A DNA stretch of 64,000 nt, from the NCBI GenBank assembly GCA_947632085.1, contig CANRNY010000001.1:39712-103711 (forward strand). The letters are read 5' to 3'. Below, piece by piece: positions 10,312-19,277 of this stretch. The position numbers and the translations under genes were made by a program. Origin of the DNA: an uncultured Bacilli bacterium. Lineage in GTDB: Bacteria; Bacillota_I; Bacilli_A; RF39; UBA660. Each line of letters starts with the position of its first letter. Position 1 is the first letter of the stretch. The notes under the pieces are model-generated. The model was not told the origin of the DNA and did not search any database. It saw only the letters and a program-made list of their open reading frames with translations.

Positions 10312-11632
10312 CAGACATCATCTTTCCTTTATTATTGATTAATAATCCTAACATAATAAATAGAAATGGTGCTGTAAAATAAAGATTTAAAGTAAAGAAA
10401 TCTTGCATAATATAACATAATATTCCACTACCTATCGCTAAATAGAAATAATTACTTTTTCTTTTTTTAATCCAAATAACTAAACTACTTAATAGAAGAA
10501 GAATATAACTTAATGCGCCAAATATTCCAATATTTATTAAATAACCTAAATAAGTATTATGAGCATTATCAACATATGATGTAAGACCAGTATTAGCTCT
10601 ATACCATTGAATAGAAAATCTTTTACTCGTTGTACCAGGACCAGTACCTAACAAAGGATTTTCTAAGAAAAGTTTAAATCCTTGTTTCCATATTATTCCA
10701 CGATTTGAACCAAATTCATCATCAAATCTTCCGTGCATAACTTGAGAAATTTCATGAATCTCTACATTATTACCACGATAGAAGAAAACACCAAGACATC
10801 CTATTAAAATAATAACCAATACTCCTATTCCAGCTTTTTTAGCTAATTTATCATTTGTAATAGCAATTGGTAAAGTTAATAAGAAACATCCTATAAGAGC
10901 TAATAATCCAGAAGCTACTTTACTCATTAAACAAATTACTAAGCCTAAAATTGTTGGAAATAATAATAAACGATCTTTTTCATTATTTGATCTTAAAGAA
11001 AAGATAAATAATATTGGCAAAGTTAAACAAAAATAAGCAGACAATATATCAATGTTACCAATTGTTCCTAAAAATGATCTACTATATGTATAAAAACTAA
11101 GATCATCAGGATATAACCATAAAACATTTAAATCTAATATTTGTAAGAAAGCTACTATGCTACATAAACCTACACCAATTCCCATCGCCCACATAAAGCT
11201 TCTTTTAGGTTTCGTAAATAAAGATACTCCAAAAAAGATAGCTACATATAAAAGTGTCATAAGAAAACCTTCATATCTTCCTATTTTGAAAAATACATCT
11301 GGTTTATAATTAGAACATAAAGTAGAAACAAAAGATATTATTAAAAATAGAAAAGCAAAAACATAAGATATTTTAAAATTAAATTTACTTGTTTTATTTA
11401 TTGCTTTACTATTTTTCTTCTTAATAATATCTAAAAGAAATAAAATAAGAAGAGAACCAAGCCAAAAACCAGTTAAAATCAATAAGAAAAATAATTTGGC
11501 TCGATCAATATCACTATAACCATTAAAACCGATAATAAGTGGAAATAATAATAACATTAAAAAGATATAAGTATCCGTTACCATTTCATAATTTACTTTA
11601 TTAAACATATTCATTTTTTTCTTTTTTTTCAT
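10298..11632 (-). CDS. O-antigen ligase/polymerase-like (Wzy_C, PF04932-type) membrane protein 1
   Basis: About 11 TM segments; SRSFLGTIGNIDILSAY, RGIIWKQGFKLFLENPLLGTGPGTT, YVDNAHNTYLGYLINIGIFGALSY. Overlaps the surface protein 1 start by 14 bp. Start placed at an internal Met after GGTGAG. Confidence 0.82.
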   Translation of the reverse strand: MKKKKKMNMFNKVNYEMVTDTYIFLMLLLFPLIIGFNGYSDIDRAKLFFLLILTGFWLGSLLILFLLDIIKKKNSKAINKTSKFNFKISYVFAFLFLIISFVSTLCSNYKPDVFFKIGRYEGFLMTLLYVAIFFGVSLFTKPKRSFMWAMGIGVGLCSIVAFLQILDLNVLWLYPDDLSFYTYSRSFLGTIGNIDILSAYFCLTLPILFIFSLRSNNEKDRLLLFPTILGLVICLMSKVASGLLALIGCFLLTLPIAITNDKLAKKAGIGVLVIILIGCLGVFFYRGNNVEIHEISQVMHGRFDDEFGSNRGIIWKQGFKLFLENPLLGTGPGTTSKRFSIQWYRANTGLTSYVDNAHNTYLGYLINIGIFGALSYILLLLSSLVIWIKKRKSNYFYLAIGSGILCYIMQDFFTLNLYFTAPFLFIMLGLLINNKGKMMSDEKQ

Positions 11633-11657
11633 AAGCTCACCCATTCTACCTAAGAAA

Positions 11658-11687
11658 AGTATATCTTACTCATAAATCAATTGTCAA
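11658..11687 (-). promoter_or_regulatory. Predicted promoter of ligase 1 / surface protein 1 operon, no homopolymer
   Basis: Minus strand TTGACA (11682-11687), 18-bp spacer, TATACT (11658-11663). Confidence 0.6.
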
Positions 11688-11743
11688 TCTATTTATAACA
11701 CGCTGAAGAAAATTAAAATATATATTTATTATTTGCAAAACAA

Positions 11744-11769
11744 GAAGACCTTTTTTTAAAGGTCTTTTA
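11744..11769 (-). terminator. Terminator of surface protein gene 2
   Basis: aagacctttttttaaaggtctttta hairpin, same stem as the neighbours. Confidence 0.75.
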
Positions 11770-12222
11770 TTACATTAAATACTTTTTATTAACTTGAAAA
11801 TATATTAAAGCTCCTAAAGAAATTAATACTACAAATAATGCTATTAATATACCATCAGATGTATTTGGAGATAGTATTGTTTTAGTATTTGTAAATAATA
11901 CTTTCTTTTCAACACCTTCCTCTATTGTACCTTTATCTCCATCTTTAGTAACATCATAACCATTTACAGCTTTTTCTGTAACTTCATATTTTATACCTTC
12001 AGGAATATTTATTGCTGTTTTACTTTCTCCATCTTTCAATGTGAATGTAGCAACACCATCCTTAAATTCCATCTCACCATATTTCCCATTAATATTTTTA
12101 TCACTTAATGTAACAGTGAAAGTAAATTCTTTATCTCTAGTTTTATTCTTTTCTTTATTACTATCAACTACTTTTTTAGTAACAGTAAGTAATCCAGTCT
12201 TAGCTTTAGTATTAGTAAATAA
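11753..12222. repeat. ~470-bp direct repeat copy B (3' end of surface gene 2 plus terminator arm)
   Basis: Read by eye as identical to 7364..7833. Confidence 0.9.
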
Positions 12223-15200
12223 GACATCAGCAAGATCTGCACTAGGAACTATGCCTTCATTATTTTTTACAGATACTTGGTATCCATTCTCTTGAACTTC
12301 TTCAACCTTATATTTCGTTCCAGCAGGGAGTCCAATAATTCTCATACTTTCTCCGTCTCTTAAAGTAATAGTTGCAATTTTGGTATCAGAATTATCTCCA
12401 TCAGTAAGCGTCAAAGACTCTAACTTTTCTTCTCCATTTTTAGTATATAAATATGAATCTGATAAATTTTTAGCTAAAGGTGCAATTAAAGTAACAGTAA
12501 ATTTAAATTCTCTATTCGCTTTTTCTTCTTCATCTACACCAAATACTTTTTTAGATATTTCTAAATCACCATAATTTTTATCCCAGTTATTTACTTTAAC
12601 AGATATTTCATGACCAGAAGAATTTTCAACTGTTCCATAATATCTATTACCTTCTTGCTTTAAGCCATTAACATTAGAAGAAAATTTAACATCATAATCA
12701 TTAGATTCTTCAATAATATCAATATATAAATTATCACCTAGCTCACCATAATATGAACAATATTCCCATTCTCTAGTATTACTAAATTCTGTAACATTTC
12801 CATTTTTCTTAGATAAAACAATATGTTCGTATTTATCATTTTCACTAGATATTTTATCATAATATTCTTTATATTCTTTTCCATATTTTTCTTCTAAATA
12901 ATTTAAAAAATCATTATAAAAGAATTTGTTTTTTAAATAATTATAATATGTGTCATTATATTTATTTTCCACATATTCTTCTAAAGTTAAATTATCTACA
13001 TATTCTTTGCGTTCAGAATCTAAATATTGATTATATTCATCTTTAAATTCATCAAAATATTTATAATTATATTCATAATAATATTCATCATAATTACTAC
13101 GTAAAAAGCTTTCATATAAATTATAATATTTTTCTTCACAATATTTTTCTAAAGTATATTCTTCTTTATATTTTCGATATTCATCACCATAATTTTCTTC
13201 TAGATATTCCAAATATAAAGGATGGAAGAAACTATAGTTATTAAGATAATATCTATGAAAATTATAATCATAAGTTATATTATATACTTTCTCACAATAT
13301 TCTTCTATTGATTCATATTTATCAGTATAATTTTTATACTCTTCACCATATTGTTTTTCTAATAATCCTAAATACTCAGCATGAGTAGATTCATAAAGCG
13401 CATCATATATTTCAGGATAAAAACCTCTATCTTCATTATAATAAGATTCTCTATGCTTTTCACTAGCATATTTTTCTAAAGTATATCCTTCCATATAACT
13501 ATTATAATCATCACTATATTCTTCTTTTATATATTGTAAATACTTATCATAATAATCATCACTACTATAGTATCTATCTAATAAATAATCATCATAACTT
13601 TCACAATAACGATTAGCACAATATTCTTCAACAGTATAATTTTTTATTTTCTTAAATTCGGCATCATATTTATTACTTAAATATCCTAAATATTCGTTAT
13701 GATATTTATCATTTTCATTAAATTTATAAATTAAATAATTTCCATAACTTTCACCATAAGCATATTCAGCAAATTTTTGTAAAGTATCATAATTTTTAAT
13801 ATAATAATCGCTACTTTCATATTTTTCCTTATATGTTTCATCTAAATATAGTAAATATTCATTATAATAATCATTACGATATTCACTTAAATATTTACCA
13901 TAATTATAATTATATTTATTATAAATATAATCAACAATAGAATAAATATATTCAGAATTATATGCATTAGTTAATGTACCCCAACCACTTCCATCAGCAA
14001 ATACTTTTAAATTAACTTCCCAATCTTTATTTGAGGGAGGGTACATTTCTTTTTCGATTTTAAGTCCAGTTTTACTACCAGTAAAAATTGTACCTCCGGA
14101 TACAGTATAACAACTTTGATATGGTAGTTCAGAATTATTTGTTGTATTTTTTTGCTGATGAACAATATTTATTTTAATATTATCATCATCTTCTTTAGTA
14201 ACTTGTATATGTCGTCCAAAATTACTATTTGCAAAATAAACTTTCAGTATACCATCAACTTTTTTTACAATAATTCTTATTGGTCCTAAAAAAGTCAAAC
14301 CATTTCCAGATAATTCAGATTCATATATAATATATTTTCCTTCTGGAATATTAGACAATCTCAAATTACCATTTTTATCAGTTTTCACTTGTGTAGAACT
14401 AATTTCTGTATAAGACAAGCTTTCAATTTGATAACCATTATCAGTGCCTTTAAAGTTTAAATATTTATCAAAATGTAATAATGGTATAGAATATATACAA
14501 CCAGACTTATCACTTCCATCATAATGACAAATATTATCATAATCATATTCTGGTTCATTACATCTACTACTATATTCATTTTGGTAATAATCTTCAAAAT
14601 TATCAAAATAAGATATATAACTATATTTCTCGCTCATATAATCTTTAAAAGATTTAGGATATTTATCATCCATATATTTTATAAATAATTCATTATAATA
14701 ATCATCATATTTTTCTTTAACATAAGAATCAAAATCTTCATCTTCATAATCTTCACAATATTTTTCTATAGTATATTCTTCTTTAAATTTTTGATATTCC
14801 GTTCCGTATTGTTCTTCTAAATATGCCAAATATTCATCTTTTTCATCATAATCAGAAGAATTAAAATCCTCATCTTTATAATCTTCACAATAATCTTCTA
14901 ATGTATATCTTTTCATAAATAGACGATATGTTCCACTATATTCTTTTTCTAAATATTTTAAATATTCATCTTTATAATTACTATTTTCTGCTAAGAAATC
15001 TTCTTCAGTTTTTAATTCATAATTATCAGTCAATTGTTTCTTTAAATACTCATCAGCCGCTTGATGTCCTGCACCATTATTTTCGTCAGAATAATATTCA
15101 TAGTATTTATTTTTTAAATAGTTAACATACCTATCATCTTTGTATTCATCTTCATAACGTTTTTTTCTAGACAAATAGCTTTCTTCCAATTCATTTATAC

Positions 15201-15504
15201 CATCATCAGTTTTGTAATATTCACATTGTTTTGTCGTATAATTTCTATGAAGTGCTGTAGCCATTTTAATACCAACATTAGATAGCGGTTGTTTATTACC
15301 ATTATAATCTATATCAGTATGAATAAGTATATCAACCGTTTCAGTTCCTTCTGGTAAAGTAAAATCTATAATATTGTCATCAGCTTTCGTATTAATTGCA
15401 ATCGTTAAGATAATAAAGCAAGTTAAGAAAAATAAAACACCTGCTCCTAATATTTTTCTGTTTTTGTAAAAATAATTATTTTTTTTAATTTTAATCATAC
15501 GCAC
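11770..15504 (-). CDS. Surface protein 2: Tyr-rich repeat, Cna-B/pilin-like domains, SPNTSD anchor
   Basis: Same architecture as surface protein 1, with two long Tyr-rich repeat arrays; C-terminal ~150 aa identical to surface protein 1. Confidence 0.85.
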   Translation of the reverse strand: MRMIKIKKNNYFYKNRKILGAGVLFFLTCFIILTIAINTKADDNIIDFTLPEGTETVDILIHTDIDYNGNKQPLSNVGIKMATALHRNYTTKQCEYYKTDDGINELEESYLSRKKRYEDEYKDDRYVNYLKNKYYEYYSDENNGAGHQAADEYLKKQLTDNYELKTEEDFLAENSNYKDEYLKYLEKEYSGTYRLFMKRYTLEDYCEDYKDEDFNSSDYDEKDEYLAYLEEQYGTEYQKFKEEYTIEKYCEDYEDEDFDSYVKEKYDDYYNELFIKYMDDKYPKSFKDYMSEKYSYISYFDNFEDYYQNEYSSRCNEPEYDYDNICHYDGSDKSGCIYSIPLLHFDKYLNFKGTDNGYQIESLSYTEISSTQVKTDKNGNLRLSNIPEGKYIIYESELSGNGLTFLGPIRIIVKKVDGILKVYFANSNFGRHIQVTKEDDDNIKINIVHQQKNTTNNSELPYQSCYTVSGGTIFTGSKTGLKIEKEMYPPSNKDWEVNLKVFADGSGWGTLTNAYNSEYIYSIVDYIYNKYNYNYGKYLSEYRNDYYNEYLLYLDETYKEKYESSDYYIKNYDTLQKFAEYAYGESYGNYLIYKFNENDKYHNEYLGYLSNKYDAEFKKIKNYTVEEYCANRYCESYDDYLLDRYYSSDDYYDKYLQYIKEEYSDDYNSYMEGYTLEKYASEKHRESYYNEDRGFYPEIYDALYESTHAEYLGLLEKQYGEEYKNYTDKYESIEEYCEKVYNITYDYNFHRYYLNNYSFFHPLYLEYLEENYGDEYRKYKEEYTLEKYCEEKYYNLYESFLRSNYDEYYYEYNYKYFDEFKDEYNQYLDSERKEYVDNLTLEEYVENKYNDTYYNYLKNKFFYNDFLNYLEEKYGKEYKEYYDKISSENDKYEHIVLSKKNGNVTEFSNTREWEYCSYYGELGDNLYIDIIEESNDYDVKFSSNVNGLKQEGNRYYGTVENSSGHEISVKVNNWDKNYGDLEISKKVFGVDEEEKANREFKFTVTLIAPLAKNLSDSYLYTKNGEEKLESLTLTDGDNSDTKIATITLRDGESMRIIGLPAGTKYKVEEVQENGYQVSVKNNEGIVPSADLADVLFTNTKAKTGLLTVTKKVVDSNKEKNKTRDKEFTFTVTLSDKNINGKYGEMEFKDGVATFTLKDGESKTAINIPEGIKYEVTEKAVNGYDVTKDGDKGTIEEGVEKKVLFTNTKTILSPNTSDGILIALFVVLISLGALIYFQVNKKYLM

Positions 15505-15525
15505 TCACCTATTTTATCTAATAGA

Positions 15526-15554
15526 ATTATACCCCCACTAATAGAAAAAAGCAA
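15526..15554 (-). promoter_or_regulatory. Predicted promoter of surface gene 2 with G5 next to the -10
   Basis: Minus strand TTGCTT (15549-15554), 17-bp spacer ending in GGGGG, TATAAT (15526-15531). Confidence 0.55.
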
Positions 15555-15621
15555 TCGTAAAAAGGAGAGTAAAGAAAAGTAAAGAAAAAGGATTGAAACT
15601 AAACTTATCACTCACAAAACA

Positions 15622-15646
15622 AAAAGACCTTTAAAAAGGTCTTTTA
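15622..15646 (-). terminator. Terminator of surface protein gene 3
   Basis: aaaagacctttaaaaaggtctttta hairpin. Confidence 0.75.
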
Positions 15647-18600
15647 TTACATCAAAGCTTTTTTATTAATTTGAAAATAGATTAATGATCCTAAAGATAT
15701 AATTATTACGATAAACGCTATTAATATTCCATCTGATGTATTTGGAGACAATATTGTTTTAGTGTTTGTAAATAATACTTTCTTCTCAACACCATCTTCT
15801 ATTGTTCCTCTATCTCCTTCTTTTGTAACATCATAACCATTGACTGGTTCTTCTGTTACTTCATACTTCGTATTTTCAGGAATATTTATTGCTGTTTTAC
15901 TTTCTCCATCTTTTAAAGTAAAGGTAGCAACTCCATCTTTAAATTCCATTTCACCATACTGTCCATTTATTTCTTTATTATCTAAAGTAACAGTAAAAGT
16001 AAATTCTTTATCTCTAGCCTTATTCTTTTCTGCATTACTATCAACTACTTTTTTAGTAACCGTTAATAATCCAGTCTTAGCTTTAGTATTAGTAAATAAT
16101 ACATCCGCAAGATCTGCACTAGGAACTATACCTTCATTATTTTTTACAGATACTTTGTATCCCTTTTCTTGTACTTCTTCCACTTTATATTTCGTTCCAG
16201 CAGGAAGTCCAATAATTCTTATACTTTCTTTGTCTTTTAAAGTAATAGTCGTAATTTTTGTATCAGAATTATCTCCATCAGTAAAATTCAGATAATCAAG
16301 TTTTTCTTCACCATTTCTAGTATATAAATACGAATCCAATAAAGTGCTAGCTAATGGCGCAGTTAAAGTAAGAGTAAATTTAAATTCTCTATTTGCTTTT
16401 TCTTCTTCATCTACACCAAATACTTTTTTGGAAATTTCTAGATCACCATAATTTTTATCCCAATTAGTAACCTTAACAGATATTTCATGACTATAGGCAT
16501 TTTTAATAGTTCCATAATACCTATTACCTTCCTGTTTTAGACCACTAGCATTAGAAGAAAATTTAACATCATAATCATTAGATTCTTCAATAATATCAAT
16601 ATCTAAATCTCTAAAATTACTAAAGAAATCAGAACAATATTCCCATTTTTTAGTATTACTAAATTCTGCAACATTTCCACTTTTTTTCGATAAAACAACA
16701 TGCTCATATTTATCATTTTCGCTAGTTAATTTATCATAATATTCTTTATATTCTTTTCCATATTTTTCTTCTAAGTAATCCATATAATCCTTATGATAAA
16801 ATTTTTCTTGTAAAAAATCATAATAATCATAACCATAATAACTAGCATACTTCTCTAAAGTTAAATCATCTATATATTCTTTACGTTCTGTTTCTAAATA
16901 TTGATTATATTCATCTTTTAATTTATCAAAATATTTATAATTATATTCATAATAATATTCATCATAATTACTACGTAAAAAACTTTCATATAAATTATAA
17001 TATCTTTCTTCACAATATTTTTCTAAAGTATATTCTTTTTTATATTTTTCATATTCATCGTTATATTTTTCTTCTAAATATTCTAAATAAAAAGGATGGA
17101 AGTAACTATAGTTATTACGATAATATATATAGAAATTATAATCATAAGTTATATTATGTACTTTTTCACAATATTCTTCTACTGATTCATATTCACCAGG
17201 ATGTTCTTTATTATATTCTTCATACTCTTCACCATATTCTTCTTCTAGTAATCCTAAGTACTCTTCATGAACAGAATCATAAAGTTCATCATAAACTAGA
17301 AGGTAAAAATTTCCATCTTCATCATAATAATATTCTCTATGTTTATCACTAGCATAATCTTCTAAAGAATATCCTTCCATATAACTATTATAATCATCAC
17401 TATACTCTTCAGTTATATATTGTAAATACTTATCATAATAATCATCACTACTATAGTATCTATCTAATAAATAATCATCATAGCTTTCGCAATAACGATT
17501 ATCACAATATTCTTCAACAGTATAATTTTTTATTTTTTTAACTTCGCTGCCATATTCTTGCTCTAAATACTGCAAAAATTCATCACGATATTGATCTTGA
17601 TATTTATCTTTAATCTTTTGTGTTACAAAGCTATCATATCTCTCGCAATAATAAAAGTCGCAATACTCTTCGACAGAATCGAACTTTTTATCGTGATAAT
17701 TGTCATTATATTTTTCATCAATATATTCTAAGTAATCACTATAATATTCTTTATGATTTTCTTTTAACCATGTATTATAATCAATATCATATTTTTGTTC
17801 TACATAATAATCAAAAGAATTAATATATGTAGAATTATATGGATCTGTCAAATCATAACTTCCATCACCTGATGCATATACTTTAAGATTAACTTCCCAA
17901 TCTTTATTTGAAGGAGGATACATTTCCTTTTCAATTTTAAATTTTGTTTCGCCACCCTTATAAATTGTACTATGTGATACAAATAAGCAACTATTATATG
18001 ATAAATTAGAATTATCTGAAGAATTTTGTTTATGATGAGAAATATTAACTTTGATATTATTACTCTCATCATCTTTAGTAACTTGAATTCTATCTTCTGA
18101 ATTATTATTTACAACATAAGCTTTAAGTGTTCCATTAGTTTTTTTAACAACAAGACTAAGTGGTCCTAAAAAAGCTAGACCATTTCCAGATAATTCAGAT
18201 TCATATATAATATATTTCCCTTCAGGAATATTAGACAATCTTAAATTACCACTATTATCAGTTTTTAATTGAGTCGATTTAATTTCTGAAGAAGACAAAT
18301 TTTCAATTTCGTAACCATTATCTCCACTTTTAAAATTTAAATATTTATCAACAAACAAACTAGGAAAATAATACATGCAATTTGGCTTATCATTGCCATC
18401 ATGACGACAAATATTATCATAATCATATTCTGGTTCATCACATTTTTTACTATATTCAGTTTGATAATATTCATCGAAATTATCATAATAATGTATATAA
18501 CTATATTTTTTCTCTAAATATTCTTTAAAAACTTGTGGATACTTTTCATCAATATATTTTATAAATAAATCATCATCAAATTCTTCCATATATTTTTCAA

Positions 18601-19159
18601 AAGATTCTTCAAATTTTCCTTCACAATACTCTTTTAAAGATTCATAACCTTCATTATTCTTTTTGTATCTAGCTCCATAGTTTTCTTCCAAATATTCTAA
18701 ATAATTAGAAGAAAATTTTGTTTGCTTTTCGTTATTATAATTTTCAAGCTCTTCATCATATTCTTCTTTTAAATATTTAGCATATCTTTCATCTTTATAA
18801 TATCTATCATAATAATTATTACTTGATATCATAGATTGCTCAAAACTTTTTTTACCTTCATCAGTTTTGAAATATTCACACTCTTCAGTAGTATATTTTC
18901 TATGGAGAGCCTCAGCAACCTTTATTCCAACATTAGATAATGGTTGAATATTTCCATTATAATCAACTTCAGTATGAATAATTATATCTACTGTTTCAAC
19001 ACCTTCTGGTAAAGTAAATTCTGTAACATTATCTTCGGCTTTCGTATTAATTGCAACTGTTAAGATAATAAAACATGCTAAGAAGAGCAAAACACTTGCA
19101 CTTAATATTTTTCGGTTTTTATAAAAGTAATTATTTTTTTTAATTTTAATCATATTCAA
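15647..19159 (-). CDS. Surface protein 3: Tyr-rich repeat, Cna-B/pilin-like domains, SPNTSD anchor
   Basis: Same N-terminus, repeat type and C-terminal anchor (SPNTSDGILIAFIVIIISLGSLIYFQINKKALM). Confidence 0.85.
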   Translation of the reverse strand: MNMIKIKKNNYFYKNRKILSASVLLFLACFIILTVAINTKAEDNVTEFTLPEGVETVDIIIHTEVDYNGNIQPLSNVGIKVAEALHRKYTTEECEYFKTDEGKKSFEQSMISSNNYYDRYYKDERYAKYLKEEYDEELENYNNEKQTKFSSNYLEYLEENYGARYKKNNEGYESLKEYCEGKFEESFEKYMEEFDDDLFIKYIDEKYPQVFKEYLEKKYSYIHYYDNFDEYYQTEYSKKCDEPEYDYDNICRHDGNDKPNCMYYFPSLFVDKYLNFKSGDNGYEIENLSSSEIKSTQLKTDNSGNLRLSNIPEGKYIIYESELSGNGLAFLGPLSLVVKKTNGTLKAYVVNNNSEDRIQVTKDDESNNIKVNISHHKQNSSDNSNLSYNSCLFVSHSTIYKGGETKFKIEKEMYPPSNKDWEVNLKVYASGDGSYDLTDPYNSTYINSFDYYVEQKYDIDYNTWLKENHKEYYSDYLEYIDEKYNDNYHDKKFDSVEEYCDFYYCERYDSFVTQKIKDKYQDQYRDEFLQYLEQEYGSEVKKIKNYTVEEYCDNRYCESYDDYLLDRYYSSDDYYDKYLQYITEEYSDDYNSYMEGYSLEDYASDKHREYYYDEDGNFYLLVYDELYDSVHEEYLGLLEEEYGEEYEEYNKEHPGEYESVEEYCEKVHNITYDYNFYIYYRNNYSYFHPFYLEYLEEKYNDEYEKYKKEYTLEKYCEERYYNLYESFLRSNYDEYYYEYNYKYFDKLKDEYNQYLETERKEYIDDLTLEKYASYYGYDYYDFLQEKFYHKDYMDYLEEKYGKEYKEYYDKLTSENDKYEHVVLSKKSGNVAEFSNTKKWEYCSDFFSNFRDLDIDIIEESNDYDVKFSSNASGLKQEGNRYYGTIKNAYSHEISVKVTNWDKNYGDLEISKKVFGVDEEEKANREFKFTLTLTAPLASTLLDSYLYTRNGEEKLDYLNFTDGDNSDTKITTITLKDKESIRIIGLPAGTKYKVEEVQEKGYKVSVKNNEGIVPSADLADVLFTNTKAKTGLLTVTKKVVDSNAEKNKARDKEFTFTVTLDNKEINGQYGEMEFKDGVATFTLKDGESKTAINIPENTKYEVTEEPVNGYDVTKEGDRGTIEDGVEKKVLFTNTKTILSPNTSDGILIAFIVIIISLGSLIYFQINKKALM

Positions 19160-19180
19160 ACTCCTATTTTATCTAATAAA

Positions 19181-19210
19181 ATTATACCCCCCCCCGTAGT
19201 CAATTGTCAA
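19181..19210 (-). promoter_or_regulatory. Predicted phase-variable promoter of surface gene 3 (G9 in spacer)
   Basis: Minus strand TTGACA (19205-19210) ATTGACTAC GGGGGGGGG (19187-19195) TATAAT (19181-19186); 18-bp spacer. Confidence 0.75.
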
Positions 19211-19253
19211 TTAAATAATAATCTACTCAACATATTTAACATTTATAAAACAA

Positions 19254-19277
19254 AAAGACCTTTTCAAAGGTCTTTTA
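19254..19277 (-). terminator. Terminator of surface protein gene 4
   Basis: aaagaccttttcaaaggtctttta hairpin. Confidence 0.75.

Noticed and set aside
11615-11640. A8/A7 runs at the N-terminus of ligase 1 as a translational phase-variation site
   Set aside because: Short A/T runs are common in this AT-rich genome; unlike the G8-G9 tracts they are not exceptional.
7652-18072. Multiple ORFs of 60-180 aa antisense or out of frame within the surface protein genes (e.g. 7652..8188, 8439..8684, 12041..12295, 15840..16295, 17848..18072)
   Set aside because: Low-complexity, His/Tyr/Ile/Leu-rich shadow translations of the repetitive Tyr/Glu/Asp coding strand; no independent RBS or domain logic.
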